Source: an uncultured Sulfuricurvum sp. (GTDB taxonomy: Bacteria > Campylobacterota > Campylobacteria > Campylobacterales > Sulfurimonadaceae). Taken from it: a stretch of DNA of 64,000 nt. Position 1 is the first letter of the stretch, and each line of letters begins with the position of its first letter. Of the stretch, positions 35,726-45,194 are shown piece after piece. The DNA is taken from assembly GCA_903844635.1 (NCBI GenBank), contig CAIMUF010000032.1:109871-173870 (forward strand). Direction: 5' to 3'. The position numbers were made by a program, and so were the translations under genes. The notes under the pieces are model-generated. The model was not told where the DNA came from. It searched no databases and saw only the letters and a list, made by a program, of their open reading frames with translations.

Positions 35726-37000
35726 TTACCGAATCGCAAAAGCAAGCGCAAAAGTCATTATCGACATAAAACACAATGCGCCAAAACTCATCCAACCAAC
35801 ATACCGTGAGCTTAGAACCAATGCAATTATCCCTTTCAAGAGATTGTTGCTCCCGATAGAAATTAAAATTGCACACATCACCGTATTGGGAGTAATAGAA
35901 TACTGAATGTTAATTAGAGAAAGGATAAAGGGATCAATGTCAGTAAAGCCACTGGTAAAGGCCAGTACATTCAATCCCGAAATCCCATAATGAACGATGA
36001 AATAATGAGTTGCTGTTGTCATGATGACAAACATAATTGCAACAAGCAATGCCATTCCAAGCTCAAGAGGATTAATATTTATCTGCGTACCATTCTCATT
36101 ACCAAGCAGATTACTCCCTTTATGCTTTGAGAGCATGTATCCTCCTAAAAGCGCAATAGAGCCAAGCAGTCCCAGAGGAAGAGCAATGCTTTGAAATAAT
36201 GTAAAATTAAAAAAACCAATCATAACCATTAATCGTACATGCATCATTCCTGTTGCCAGCATAATGGCAGAAATAAACGTATATTCATCCGAGGCAATGA
36301 CCTTTGATTTACGAGCCAAAACAACGGTTGTCGCTGTTGAGGAGTAAATCCCTCCTAAAATACCGCTAACTAAAAACCCTTTTTCTTTAAAAAAATAATG
36401 TTGAAGCAAATAGCCAATATACGATATTCCCGATACAACGACGACTGCCATCCAAATTTTACTCATCGACATCGGCAACCAGGATGCAATCGGGGTAACC
36501 GGCAATAACGGCCAAATCACCGCACTTAATAGCACCCATTTGGAAAAAGTAATCAATTCACTTTTATCCACTTTTTCGAGTAGTATTTGGACTTTAGATT
36601 TGGAATTGACAACAAAAATTATGACAACAAATATCAAAGCAATCAGCCACAAAGGCTGTGTCATAATCATCGGTGCATAGGTATATACCAATAATGCTAC
36701 CAAAAGACTGATAATCCCTTTTTGTTCTTTATGGAGTTTACTGTAATAAAAGAGACCAAAAAATATTGCCAAAATTCCCAATCCGGACAGATAAAGCCGT
36801 AAGGTAGGATCGAGAACATAAAGAATATATCCAAGCATCCCAATAAAGGTATATGTGCGCACGGTTCCGATAAAATAGGGATGTTCTAATGTCCGTTTGT
36901 ATTTTCGCATCTCTAATCCGGTTAGAAAACTCAGTATTAGGGTTAAAATAAAGCGAAAATACTCTGTTTCATAAAAAGGATCTATGGATTCAACTATCAT
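35726..37000 (-). CDS. MgtC/SapB-DUF4010 family membrane protein
   Basis: The 424-aa product has an MgtC-like N-terminal region (YFRFILTLILSFLTGLEMRKYKR, TYTFIGMLGYILYVL) and a DUF4010 C-terminal half. About twelve hydrophobic segments are visible, including SGLNVLAFTSGFTDIDPFILSL. Its transported substrate, if any, is unknown. The start overlaps the stop of the upstream PLP-lyase gene by 4 nt (ATGA), so it appears to be the third gene of the OvoA-like operon. Confidence 0.85.
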   Translation of the reverse strand: MIVESIDPFYETEYFRFILTLILSFLTGLEMRKYKRTLEHPYFIGTVRTYTFIGMLGYILYVLDPTLRLYLSGLGILAIFFGLFYYSKLHKEQKGIISLLVALLVYTYAPMIMTQPLWLIALIFVVIIFVVNSKSKVQILLEKVDKSELITFSKWVLLSAVIWPLLPVTPIASWLPMSMSKIWMAVVVVSGISYIGYLLQHYFFKEKGFLVSGILGGIYSSTATTVVLARKSKVIASDEYTFISAIMLATGMMHVRLMVMIGFFNFTLFQSIALPLGLLGSIALLGGYMLSKHKGSNLLGNENGTQININPLELGMALLVAIMFVIMTTATHYFIVHYGISGLNVLAFTSGFTDIDPFILSLINIQYSITPNTVMCAILISIGSNNLLKGIIALVLSSRYVGWMSFGALCFMSIMTFALAFAIR

Positions 37001-38166
37001 TGTCTCTCTTTTAAGGCAGTGCCTATTTTTGCCAATGCAATCTCAAGAACAGAGGAAGAGACCGCAAAATTGAGCCGCATAAATCCGGAACCTTCACGAC
37101 CGAAACTAAGCCCTGCACTCAGACCAAGACCAGCTTTTTGAATAAAAAATTCTCGTAATTCACGATCACCAATTCCCAGTTTTCGGCAATCAAACCAAGC
37201 CAAATAGGTCCCTTGGGGAGGAATAAATCGTATCTGCATATTTTGAGCAGACCATTGAGCTATTGTATCTCTATTTGTTTGCAAATGATCTATAAGTGCT
37301 TTGTGCCACTCTTTTCCATGCGTATAAGCAGCTTCAAAAGCCACATGCGATAATACTGCTCCATCACCAAAGTGAACAAGCCGACGCTGCCCATCATAAA
37401 GATCACGCAGCTTTTTCGAAGCAATGCAGACCGTAGAAATTCCGAATCCGGCCATATTAAATGTTTTTCCGGGTCCTAGAAGTGTTACAGTACATTCAGA
37501 CAACTCGTCCGAAAGCGATGCAATAGGGATATGAGTATGCCCCTCATAAACGATATCAGAATGAACCTCATCACTGACGATGACAATACCATATTCAAGA
37601 CACACTGTGCCCAAAGCCAATAATTCGTTCTTATGCCACACACGACCTATAGGGTTATGAGGAGAACACAACAATAGTATTTTGGTTTTTGGAGTGATTT
37701 GTGTTCGTAATAATTCACTGTCGAAACCATATTTTCCCTCACTGTTTTGGGTCAGCGAGTGAGTAATAAGATGTCGATTATTCTCATTAACCATCGAAAA
37801 AAACGGTGGATAAACCGGGCTCATCACGATGATCTCATCGCCCTCATCACTAAAAGCACGAATAGCACATCCGATAGAAGCAACAACAGAGGGAGAGTAG
37901 CTTAGCCATTCACGCTTAATTTCCCAATCATGATGTTCATGTATCCATTTAGATTGAGCTTCATAAGCACTATCCTTCATTATTTCATACCCGAGGACAG
38001 GGTGAATCAATCGTTCTCTTACCGCATCCAAAACACATACGGGAGTAGCAAGGTCCATATCTGCCACCCACATCGGCTGAACATTATCGGTTCCAAAAAG
38101 CTTTTGTCGCAAAGTATACTTTTCAGCATTCGATCCACTGCGATCTATCTCTCCAAACTCATCCAT
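36997..38166 (-). CDS. PatB/MalY-type PLP-dependent C-S lyase, probable OvoB
   Basis: Class I/II PLP aminotransferase-fold enzyme of 389 aa. NVQPMWVADMDLATP, LLCSPHNPIGRVWHKNEL, VSDEVHSDIVYEG and the PLP lysine in LGPGKTFNMAGFGIS match MalY/PatB cystathionine beta-lyases. It starts within the last 8 nt of the OvoA-like gene (ATGGATGA). In ovothiol synthesis a PLP C-S lyase (OvoB) cleaves the sulfoxide made by OvoA, so this position strongly suggests that role; general cystathionine lyase activity is the alternative. Confidence 0.85.
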   Translation of the reverse strand: MDEFGEIDRSGSNAEKYTLRQKLFGTDNVQPMWVADMDLATPVCVLDAVRERLIHPVLGYEIMKDSAYEAQSKWIHEHHDWEIKREWLSYSPSVVASIGCAIRAFSDEGDEIIVMSPVYPPFFSMVNENNRHLITHSLTQNSEGKYGFDSELLRTQITPKTKILLLCSPHNPIGRVWHKNELLALGTVCLEYGIVIVSDEVHSDIVYEGHTHIPIASLSDELSECTVTLLGPGKTFNMAGFGISTVCIASKKLRDLYDGQRRLVHFGDGAVLSHVAFEAAYTHGKEWHKALIDHLQTNRDTIAQWSAQNMQIRFIPPQGTYLAWFDCRKLGIGDRELREFFIQKAGLGLSAGLSFGREGSGFMRLNFAVSSSVLEIALAKIGTALKERQ

Positions 38167-39577
38167 ATTGTTTTGCCCATGATGTGTACATTTCTGCTAT
38201 ACGAGTATATTTTTGAGATTCAGATTCACCCTCACCTACTACATACCGAAATCCTGCATGCTGAATAAAATGGCGGCGAAATGCGTATCGGGATTCTCGT
38301 ACAATCTCATTACCTGTAGATGCCCACGAACCCCCTTTAATCATATTGTGTTTTCCGTCAAAGGTAGGTTCTGAAAAATCGTCGTACCATGGATGCGTTG
38401 CAAAACCCTCGAATCCATCCATCTGTGTTTGCGTCCATTGCCATACATTTCCTACAACATCATAGAGTTTTCCGTGAACAAACGTATCAATCGGAACCGA
38501 AGAAGCATAATGGGCAAAATTCAGGTTAGCATTGCTGTCATCAAAAATATCCTTTGAAATATCTCCTTGATCGACCATAACGCGCCACTCTGCTTCTGTA
38601 GGAAGACGATATACCGCTCCATCTTGTGCGCTTTTCCAGCGACAGAACGCTTCCGCTTCAAGTGCGTTGACCTCAACTGGCCAATTATAGGGCATATCTA
38701 TCTCGCACGTTAACGCACGGTATTTAAAACTTCCATCATTTTGAGGAATCCAAAAAGGGGGACACGTCGCATTACGAATACGTAAATATTTTAGCCCTTC
38801 ATCATCCCACCATCGCTGTATGCCATAACCATTGGCAGCTACAAAATCCATAAATTCACTATTACTAACTAAATATTTAGATGCCTCAAAATCTTCCACA
38901 TGATACGTTGCCGTTCCATATTCATTATCCCAGCCATACAATCCGTGATCATCCACACCTTTTCCAAGGTGGATCTCCTGAGCATCGAAGCCTACCATCT
39001 CGTTTTCTATAGCATCACCCCATAGTGGACAAATCGGAAACCGAGCATCTTCTCTAATAAATTCCAAGGGCATTTGATGATGCAGCACACTCGACGTTTC
39101 GATATGAATCCGTTCGTGTTCTATTCCCATCCAAATCGCCCAAAACGGGTCTGTTTTGATTATGGGCAATGTCATTGGTAATGTAGAAATCATTTCATCA
39201 ACGCATGCACGAACACGGTTACGATATTCACGTACTTCTTTCACGCTCGGCCACGCAAAGCTTCCACTCTCAGCGTCCCACGTCATCTCATCCACACCAA
39301 CCGCAAACAAGGACTCAAACTTGGGGTTAATTCTCTCCTCCATTGCACCTGAAGCAATTAATTTATTCACATAAAAAATAGCGGTATGGGCAAAATAAAA
39401 AATCATAGGATGACGCGTTGGTTCAGACTGGCGATAAAAGACTTCATCCGATTGTAAAAGATCAAACAATGATTCAAAAAGATCAAAACTTTGATGAAAA
39501 TAGTGACGCAATTGAATCCGTGTATTTTCTATATTTTTTCCATCAAGTCGCACTGACTGCATTTGCTTCACTATCAC
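38159..39577 (-). CDS. ovoA: OvoA-type 5-histidylcysteine sulfoxide synthase, lacking methyltransferase domain
   Basis: Non-haem iron enzyme that couples cysteine to histidine with oxygen. The 472-aa product has a DinB-like N-terminal domain with the iron motif HX3HXE (HERIHIE at 154-160) and another candidate ligand at His64. An FGE-sulfatase domain follows (VEDFEASKYLVSNSEFMDF, YRLPTEAEWRVM, GNVWQWTQTQMDGFEGF, GGSWAST). RHPMIFYFAHTAIFYVNKL and INPKFESLFAVGVDEMTWD are typical of OvoA. The start is GTG with GAGG 9 nt upstream. Full-length OvoA adds a C-terminal SAM methyltransferase, absent here. Confidence 0.88.
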   Translation of the reverse strand: MIVKQMQSVRLDGKNIENTRIQLRHYFHQSFDLFESLFDLLQSDEVFYRQSEPTRHPMIFYFAHTAIFYVNKLIASGAMEERINPKFESLFAVGVDEMTWDAESGSFAWPSVKEVREYRNRVRACVDEMISTLPMTLPIIKTDPFWAIWMGIEHERIHIETSSVLHHQMPLEFIREDARFPICPLWGDAIENEMVGFDAQEIHLGKGVDDHGLYGWDNEYGTATYHVEDFEASKYLVSNSEFMDFVAANGYGIQRWWDDEGLKYLRIRNATCPPFWIPQNDGSFKYRALTCEIDMPYNWPVEVNALEAEAFCRWKSAQDGAVYRLPTEAEWRVMVDQGDISKDIFDDSNANLNFAHYASSVPIDTFVHGKLYDVVGNVWQWTQTQMDGFEGFATHPWYDDFSEPTFDGKHNMIKGGSWASTGNEIVRESRYAFRRHFIQHAGFRYVVGEGESESQKYTRIAEMYTSWAKQYG

Positions 39578-39732
39578 GCTCTAAATCCTCTATATACTAA
39601 TTCAAATTTCCCTATTGTACCTTAGAGACTCTTATAGAAAAAACTTGAAAAAAAAGGAGACCAAATAATCAAAAAAATGATTATAATTACAATATCAAAA
39701 AGGTATCAAAAAACATCAATTAGGAAACAAAT

Positions 39733-41643
39733 ATGGCATTTGAAAAAGCGTTACAAGACATGAGTATTAAAAAACGGATGAATTATCTCGTTAGCGCGGC
39801 CACAATGTCCGTTATTGGTGCTGCCGTATTCGTATACTTTGCCTTTAGCAGTTTAGAGAGTCAATACAGTGAGCTTCAAGAAAAAACCATATCAGGAGCC
39901 ATGAACGCGCTTGAAATCGAAAAAGATCTTAACTACATCAGTCGTACCAGTCGCGATATTATGCTGGGTGGTGATTATAATAAAAATATTGATAAACTTG
40001 AAAAACATATTGATAAAATTCATACCGTATTTATTGAACTGGATAAAAGCGCGAGCGAACCCGCTGAACAACAACTTATTAAGGATGCGAAAGAGAGCAC
40101 CTCTGCCTTTTTAGACAACTCGCTTACAATGATGAAGTCCCTCGATGCTGCAACAATTTCTAGTAACTCTACTGCAATTTATGCAAAATACAAAAAAGAG
40201 TTAACTCCTTATGCAGATGCTTCAAGAGACAAATTTGAAAAAGTTGTGGAACTCAAACACGAAAAGCTCAAAACAGCTTCCGAAAGCCTTCACTCTCAAA
40301 TCACATTCTATAAATTTTTTGTCCTTATGACAGGATTTGGTGTAGCCATTGTTATTTTTATTTTTGCCAGTATGATCAGCAGTTCGATCACCATTGCAAT
40401 CGAAAAGTTTACACGCATTATTGCCAGTATCTCAGAGGGTAACTTCAAACAAACATCCGTTAATGCTCCCGAAGGTACGGAAATGGGAATTATGGGAAAT
40501 GCACTCGGACAGCTCATAACTCAAATACAAAATCTTATCCATCAGATCAACACATCCATCTCTGGTGCGACTAAAGGAGATTTTTCACATACCCTTTCAA
40601 GCGTAGGAATGCATGGAGAGTTTGTGGATGCTATTGAAAACGTCAGCACCAGTATTACAGTTATGAAGATGCAAGATCAGAAAAAACGTCGAGATTCACT
40701 AAACTCTGAACTAAGCCAACTCAACGTAAAAGTGACAGAAAGTCTCAGTGTCATCCAAGAAAACCTTCAAAGTAATATCCAAGACCTAAAAGCAGTAACA
40801 AGCGCAACGACCACAGCAGCTGTTCTAGCCAATGACAGTCGAGACACCATTTCCATTATCATCAATGAACTCAATATGCTCAACGAAAAAGTAAGCAATA
40901 ATAACGATGCAATCGGGCATATTGCATCCCGTGCGAACGAAATTAACTCCGTGATTCAACTCATTACCGATATTGCTGATCAAACGAACCTTCTAGCGCT
41001 CAATGCTGCTATCGAAGCTGCTCGAGCAGGAGAACATGGCCGAGGATTTGCTGTTGTTGCTGATGAAGTACGTAAACTTGCAGAGCGAACCCATAAAGCA
41101 ACGGGAGAAATTTCCGTTTCGATCAATTCACTCCAACAAAATATGTCTGAGATTCAAACCAGCGCTGAAGAGATGAATGAAGTTGTTGCACGTTCCAGTT
41201 CAAGTATTATCAGCTTTGAAGACACTCTGGTTCAGCTGAGTGAAGGCTCATCCAATATTGTGACTTCTTCTCACAATATGGAAAATAGCTCGTTTATTAT
41301 TTTAGCAAAAATTGATCATATTCTTTACAAAGCACGTGCATACAACAGTGTCATGGTCTGTGACCAAAAACTTATTGCTATGGATGCACATCAATGTCGT
41401 CTTGGTAAATGGTATGACGGTGAAGGAAAAGAGCGTTTTGGTAAAATGGGGAGTTATGAGCAGATCAAAGCACCTCATGCAGTTGTTCATCAAAATGCTA
41501 ACAAAAATCTCACTTTCATTGCTCAAGGTGAAGAGAACATTCTCAACAACAGTAGTGAAATCATTTCAAACTTTAAAGAGATGGAAAATGCTAGTGAACG
41601 ACTTTTTGTACTTATGGACAATGTTCTTATTGAGAGTCGGTAA
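39733..41643 (+). CDS. Methyl-accepting chemotaxis protein with C-terminal CZB domain
   Basis: The 636-aa chemoreceptor has two membrane helices (~20-40 and ~205-225) bracketing a helical periplasmic domain, then a HAMP-like linker ([16 protein letters not shown]). The signalling tip is [35 protein letters not shown]. The C-terminal chemoreceptor zinc-binding (CZB) domain has [28 protein letters not shown] and PHAVVHQNA, supplying the His3-Cys zinc ligands. CZB receptors respond to zinc or oxidants such as hypochlorous acid in studied species. The start has TTAGGAAA upstream. Confidence 0.93.
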   Translation: MAFEKALQDMSIKKRMNYLVSAATMSVIGAAVFVYFAFSSLESQYSELQEKTISGAMNALEIEKDLNYISRTSRDIMLGGDYNKNIDKLEKHIDKIHTVFIELDKSASEPAEQQLIKDAKESTSAFLDNSLTMMKSLDAATISSNSTAIYAKYKKELTPYADASRDKFEKVVELKHEKLKTASESLHSQITFYKFFVLMTGFGVAIVIFIFASMISSSITIAIEKFTRIIASISEGNFKQTSVNAPEGTEMGIMGNALGQLITQIQNLIHQINTSISGATKGDFSHTLSSVGMHGEFVDAIENVSTSITVMKMQDQKKRRDSLNSELSQLNVKVTESLSVIQENLQSNIQDLKAVTSATTTAAVLANDSRDTISIIINELNMLNEKVSNNNDAIGHIASRANEINSVIQLITDIADQTNLLALNAAIEAARAGEHGRGFAVVADEVRKLAERTHKATGEISVSINSLQQNMSEIQTSAEEMNEVVARSSSSIISFEDTLVQLSEGSSNIVTSSHNMENSSFIILAKIDHILYKARAYNSVMVCDQKLIAMDAHQCRLGKWYDGEGKERFGKMGSYEQIKAPHAVVHQNANKNLTFIAQGEENILNNSSEIISNFKEMENASERLFVLMDNVLIESR

Positions 41644-41681
41644 ATTTTAAACCTCAGAGAAATTTTAAGAAGCTTCCCACA

Positions 41682-41759
41682 TGGTCGGAGCGACCTGACT
41701 CGAACAGGCGACCTCTACCACCCCAAGGTAGTGCGCTAGCCAAACTGCGCTACGCCCCG
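41682..41759 (-). tRNA. tRNA-Pro (anticodon TGG)
   Basis: The minus strand folds as a full cloverleaf. The acceptor stem CGGGGCG pairs with CGCTCCG, the anticodon arm is CTACC-TTGGGGT-GGTAG with anticodon TGG, and the T loop is TTCGAGT. The encoded 3' end is A-CCA. CCA is genomically encoded. Confidence 0.96.
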
Positions 41760-41824
41760 ATCAATAAATGTGGAGTGCAAGAATAATCGAAACTTTATTA
41801 ATCCCACCTAAAAGTTACTCTCGA

Positions 41825-41830
41825 TATACT
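41825..41830 (+). promoter_or_regulatory. -10 box close to the PgeF-like start
   Basis: TATACT ends 6 nt before the ATG at 41837 with no ribosome site between, again suggesting a leaderless start. Confidence 0.4.
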
Positions 41831-41836
41831 CTGCGT

Positions 41837-42598
41837 ATGCAAATCGTACTCCCACCCATTTTACTGCCGAATCCAAAAGTCACCGCCTGTTTTACGACTC
41901 GGCATGGTGGGGTATCACACTCGCCCTATACCACCGCGAATCTTGCATTTCATGTCGGTGACGCGCTCAACGATGTTCTCCAAAATCACGATTTACTTGC
42001 GAATGTTTTGGGTTATGATCGAAGAACTTTAGTGCACATGTCTCAAATTCATTCAGATACCATCATAACTATCGATGATACGCACAGTTTCGATACCCCG
42101 CCCCAATGCGATGCGCTTATAACCAATCGCACTAATACTCCTCTTATGGTGATGAGTGCCGATTGCACTCCTATTCTGATCTACGATCCGATCCATAATG
42201 CGATAGGAGCTGTTCATGCAGGGCGTAAAGGCGCGCTTAATAAGATTCTTCCTAAAACACTCCATGCTATGAAACAAGCATTTGGAACTCAAATCAATGA
42301 TGTGCAAATCGTACTAGGCCCATCAATACATGGATGTTGCTATGAAGTCAATGAAAACATAGTCAACGAAGTAATAGAAATGGGATACAAGGATGCAATA
42401 CGAAGGGAAAAAGAACGAGTCTTTTTAGATGTCAATACTATTTTATTACGGCAACTGCAAACGTTAGGAGTAAAGGAAGAGAGTATCGAAGTGATTAACC
42501 ATTGCACCTCATGCAACTGCGATACTTACTTCTCCTATCGCGCTGATGCACAGCACACGGGACGGATTGCGGGAGTGATTATCCTACGATCCGCTTAG
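41837..42598 (+). CDS. pgeF: Laccase-domain protein (YfiH/PgeF family)
   Basis: The 253-aa product belongs to the multicopper-polyphenol-oxidase/YfiH family, now understood as purine-nucleoside or peptidoglycan-editing enzymes. CFTTRHGGVSHSPYTTANLAFHVGD at the start, VHMSQIHSDTI, VMSADCTPILIYD, GAVHAGRKGAL, and a CCYEVNENI-type site give the His/Cys metal ligands. The ORF track starts 23 codons upstream near the tRNA; the inner ATG is preferred because the fold begins there. It overlaps the convergent dxs gene by 20 nt. Confidence 0.88.
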   Translation: MQIVLPPILLPNPKVTACFTTRHGGVSHSPYTTANLAFHVGDALNDVLQNHDLLANVLGYDRRTLVHMSQIHSDTIITIDDTHSFDTPPQCDALITNRTNTPLMVMSADCTPILIYDPIHNAIGAVHAGRKGALNKILPKTLHAMKQAFGTQINDVQIVLGPSIHGCCYEVNENIVNEVIEMGYKDAIRREKERVFLDVNTILLRQLQTLGVKEESIEVINHCTSCNCDTYFSYRADAQHTGRIAGVIILRSA

Positions 42599-44393
42599 CC
42601 AGCTGGTGAGGAAGCAATCCAAGGGATTCTTCTACAAGCAGTGTGTTACCATGCTTTATAAATTCATCATCGTATTCAAAACTAACTACCTGAACATCCC
42701 TGATTTTTTCTTCGGATAACCATTCAAGCAATGCACTTCCAACACCGCCCATGCGTGCTGAATCACTAAAAACATACCATCTTTTATGAATCTTAGACAT
42801 TCGTATCAGCATTTCAGTATCGAGAGGTTTTACAAAACGCAAATCAAGCAAAGAGGGTTTTTCCTCCATAAACTCCATAGTTTGTGCCGCACGTCCAACA
42901 CCGTTCCCGTATCCAATAAATAAGACATCAGAGTCATTGGAAATTAACAGCTGTGATTTTCCTGTCTCAAAAGGAAGAGACTCTGGTACATTCGCATCAA
43001 GAAATGCCCCTCTAGGATAACGAATGACACACGGTCGGTCATATCCGGCTGCATACGCCACAATCTGATGAAATGATTTTTCATCACGAGGAGCACACAA
43101 TGTCATATTAGGAATCAGGCGTAAAAAACTAATATCAAATGCCCCCTGATGTGTCTCACCGTCTTCGCCAACAATACCGGCACGGTCAAGAGCAAAGACA
43201 ACCGGTAAATCCATTAAACATACGTCGTGGATCACTTGATCGAATCCACGTTGTAAAAAGGTCGAATAGATCGTACAAAACGGTTTAAACCCCTCTTTTG
43301 CCAATGCAGCCATAGAGGTTACGGCATGCTGTTCAGCAATCGCAACATCCCAAAAGCGTTCAGGATATTTTTCCATTAAAGCACTTAGTCCTGTTCCGCT
43401 TGGCATTGCTGCTGTTGCTCCCACGATTTTCGGATTATGATCAGCTTGATGCATAAGCGCTTCTGCATAGATTTGAGTAGCATTTTTAGCAGAGCTTTTA
43501 GTATTAGCCGTTCCGCTTTTTAGATCAAAAGGAGAAACGCCATGCCATTTTTCATGCTTACCCTCAGCAATCTCATACCCTTTTCCCTTAATCGTCTGTA
43601 CATGAACCAAAACAGGTTTTCCCATCGCTTTTGCCATGCTCAAAATATCAATAAGCGATTTAAGATCATGCCCATCAACAGGACCAATATACTCAATCCC
43701 CATCTCTTCAAACAGTATTCCCGGAGTAATGAGCTTGAACGACTCTTCAAACCGTTTGGCGAGATAATGTGCACCTTCTCCGAAGTTATCTACAAACTGT
43801 TCTGTTTTCTTTTTAAAACGTTGATAAAATGGACTTGCCATCGCAGAACTAAGCATCCGACTAATTGCCCCGATTGGTTTGGCAATGCTCATCTCATTGT
43901 CATTAAGAATAATGACCATCGGATATTTTCGATCACCTAACTCGTTAAGCGCTTCGTACACCATCCCAGCAGAAAGAGAACCATCACCGATCAGGACAAC
44001 CGGAATACGACTCTCCTGCTCATTTTTAAGGGCAATGGCTTTTGCTGCTCCCACACCTAAAGATATCGACGTTGAGCTATGTCCTGCAACGAAATAATCA
44101 AAAGGTGACTCAGAAGGTTTTGTATAACCGCTCAGTCCGTCAAAGCGGCGTAGGGTTGAAAATTCTTCCCATCGATTTGTAAGAAGTTTATGGGCATACG
44201 CTTGATGCGAAACGTCAAAAATAAACGGATCTTTTGAGGAATCAAATACTTTATGCATCGCTACGATTATTTCCGTAGCACCCAAGGTAGAACTCAAATG
44301 CCCCCCATTGGTACTGACAACTTCCAAAATTCGATCTCGAATTTTTTGTGAAAGTGCTTTTAACTCATCGTGCGTAAAATTTTTAATGTCCAT
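42579..44393 (-). CDS. dxs: 1-deoxy-D-xylulose-5-phosphate synthase
   Basis: Thiamine-diphosphate enzyme that starts the MEP isoprenoid pathway, about 604 aa. GGHLSSTLGATEIIVAMH, VIGDGSLSAGMVYEALNELG with the ThDP/Mg2+ site, and the transketolase C-terminal region (DVAIAEQHAVTSMAALAKEG, FALDRAGIVGEDGETHQGAFD) are diagnostic. Either the ATG overlapping the fliH stop or the one 5 codons later could be used; the latter has AGGGTG just upstream. The fliFGH-dxs order is conserved in the phylum. Confidence 0.96.
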   Translation of the reverse strand: MDIKNFTHDELKALSQKIRDRILEVVSTNGGHLSSTLGATEIIVAMHKVFDSSKDPFIFDVSHQAYAHKLLTNRWEEFSTLRRFDGLSGYTKPSESPFDYFVAGHSSTSISLGVGAAKAIALKNEQESRIPVVLIGDGSLSAGMVYEALNELGDRKYPMVIILNDNEMSIAKPIGAISRMLSSAMASPFYQRFKKKTEQFVDNFGEGAHYLAKRFEESFKLITPGILFEEMGIEYIGPVDGHDLKSLIDILSMAKAMGKPVLVHVQTIKGKGYEIAEGKHEKWHGVSPFDLKSGTANTKSSAKNATQIYAEALMHQADHNPKIVGATAAMPSGTGLSALMEKYPERFWDVAIAEQHAVTSMAALAKEGFKPFCTIYSTFLQRGFDQVIHDVCLMDLPVVFALDRAGIVGEDGETHQGAFDISFLRLIPNMTLCAPRDEKSFHQIVAYAAGYDRPCVIRYPRGAFLDANVPESLPFETGKSQLLISNDSDVLFIGYGNGVGRAAQTMEFMEEKPSLLDLRFVKPLDTEMLIRMSKIHKRWYVFSDSARMGGVGSALLEWLSEEKIRDVQVVSFEYDDEFIKHGNTLLVEESLGLLPHQLAKRIVG

Positions 44394-44404
44394 TGTCACC
44401 CTAA

Positions 44405-45190
44405 TCATGATTCCAGCAATAACGATCTTTTCAATCGTTCAAAACGTTTTTTAATTTGTGAGTCAATATTACCCATATCACTAATAGCAACTACTCCGCC
44501 AGCACTGATAGCACGATCCGATAGTACTTCAATATTCTTAAGAGATCCTACTTTTTCAGAAATTACACCATGGTCGTTTGGATTCACTCGTAAGGTAATC
44601 TTTGCGGCATCACTGAGTTCTTCGATCAAAGATTCGGAGAGTTTAGCTGCGATTTTTGCACTATTTTCCTGTGTCTCAATTCCAATAACTTCTTTGGCAA
44701 TATCAAGAGCAGTATGCGTCAACTCTTTTTTAATCTCGCTAAGAGAAATAGAAAACTGTGCAGCTGCATCTTCCAAGGTCTTTACAGACAATGAAAACTG
44801 ATCTTGCCCTTGCGTATTGCGTTGAGAATTTTGCATCTGTTCTTGCGCTACTCCGGCTAAAAATCCTTCATCATAACCGCTCTTTTTTGCCTCTTCAAGT
44901 CCCTGTGCATGTTCTTCTTGAAGACTTTCAAGACGCATCTGCATTTTGATAAAGTTCGAACTCATGTCATCCGCTTTTTTTAACAAGGATTCAATTAATT
45001 CATCTTTTGCAGACGTTGATTCACGGTTTTTATCTCCTGGTGAATCTGCTAAGACAGGACGTTGAAGTTCAAGTTCTTCATATGCTTTTTGAACACTTGT
45101 CCCGCTCAATCCAGTCAAAATCTTAAACTGATATTTTCCAATTTCATGTCCCGACAAGTTATCTTTGGTAATCACAACATCTTCGATCAT
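44405..45190 (-). CDS. fliH: Flagellar assembly protein FliH
   Basis: FliH regulates the FliI ATPase of the flagellar export apparatus. The 261-aa product has a central Glu/Lys-rich coiled coil (EEAKKSGYDEGFLAGVAQEQ) and a C-terminal domain (AAQFSISLSEIKKELTHTALDIAKEVIGIE, ITLRVNPNDHGVISEKVG), as in FliH/type III HrpE-like proteins. The ORF track uses a TTG four codons upstream; the ATG is chosen here but both are possible. It follows fliG directly. Confidence 0.9.
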   Translation of the reverse strand: MIEDVVITKDNLSGHEIGKYQFKILTGLSGTSVQKAYEELELQRPVLADSPGDKNRESTSAKDELIESLLKKADDMSSNFIKMQMRLESLQEEHAQGLEEAKKSGYDEGFLAGVAQEQMQNSQRNTQGQDQFSLSVKTLEDAAAQFSISLSEIKKELTHTALDIAKEVIGIETQENSAKIAAKLSESLIEELSDAAKITLRVNPNDHGVISEKVGSLKNIEVLSDRAISAGGVVAISDMGNIDSQIKKRFERLKRSLLLES

Positions 45191-45194
45191 AGCT

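Noticed and set aside
38159-38175. Possible frameshift removing the OvoA methyltransferase domain
   Set aside because: The downstream frame is immediately the PatB-type lyase with a clean ATGGATGA overlap; no methyltransferase sequence is visible in any frame.
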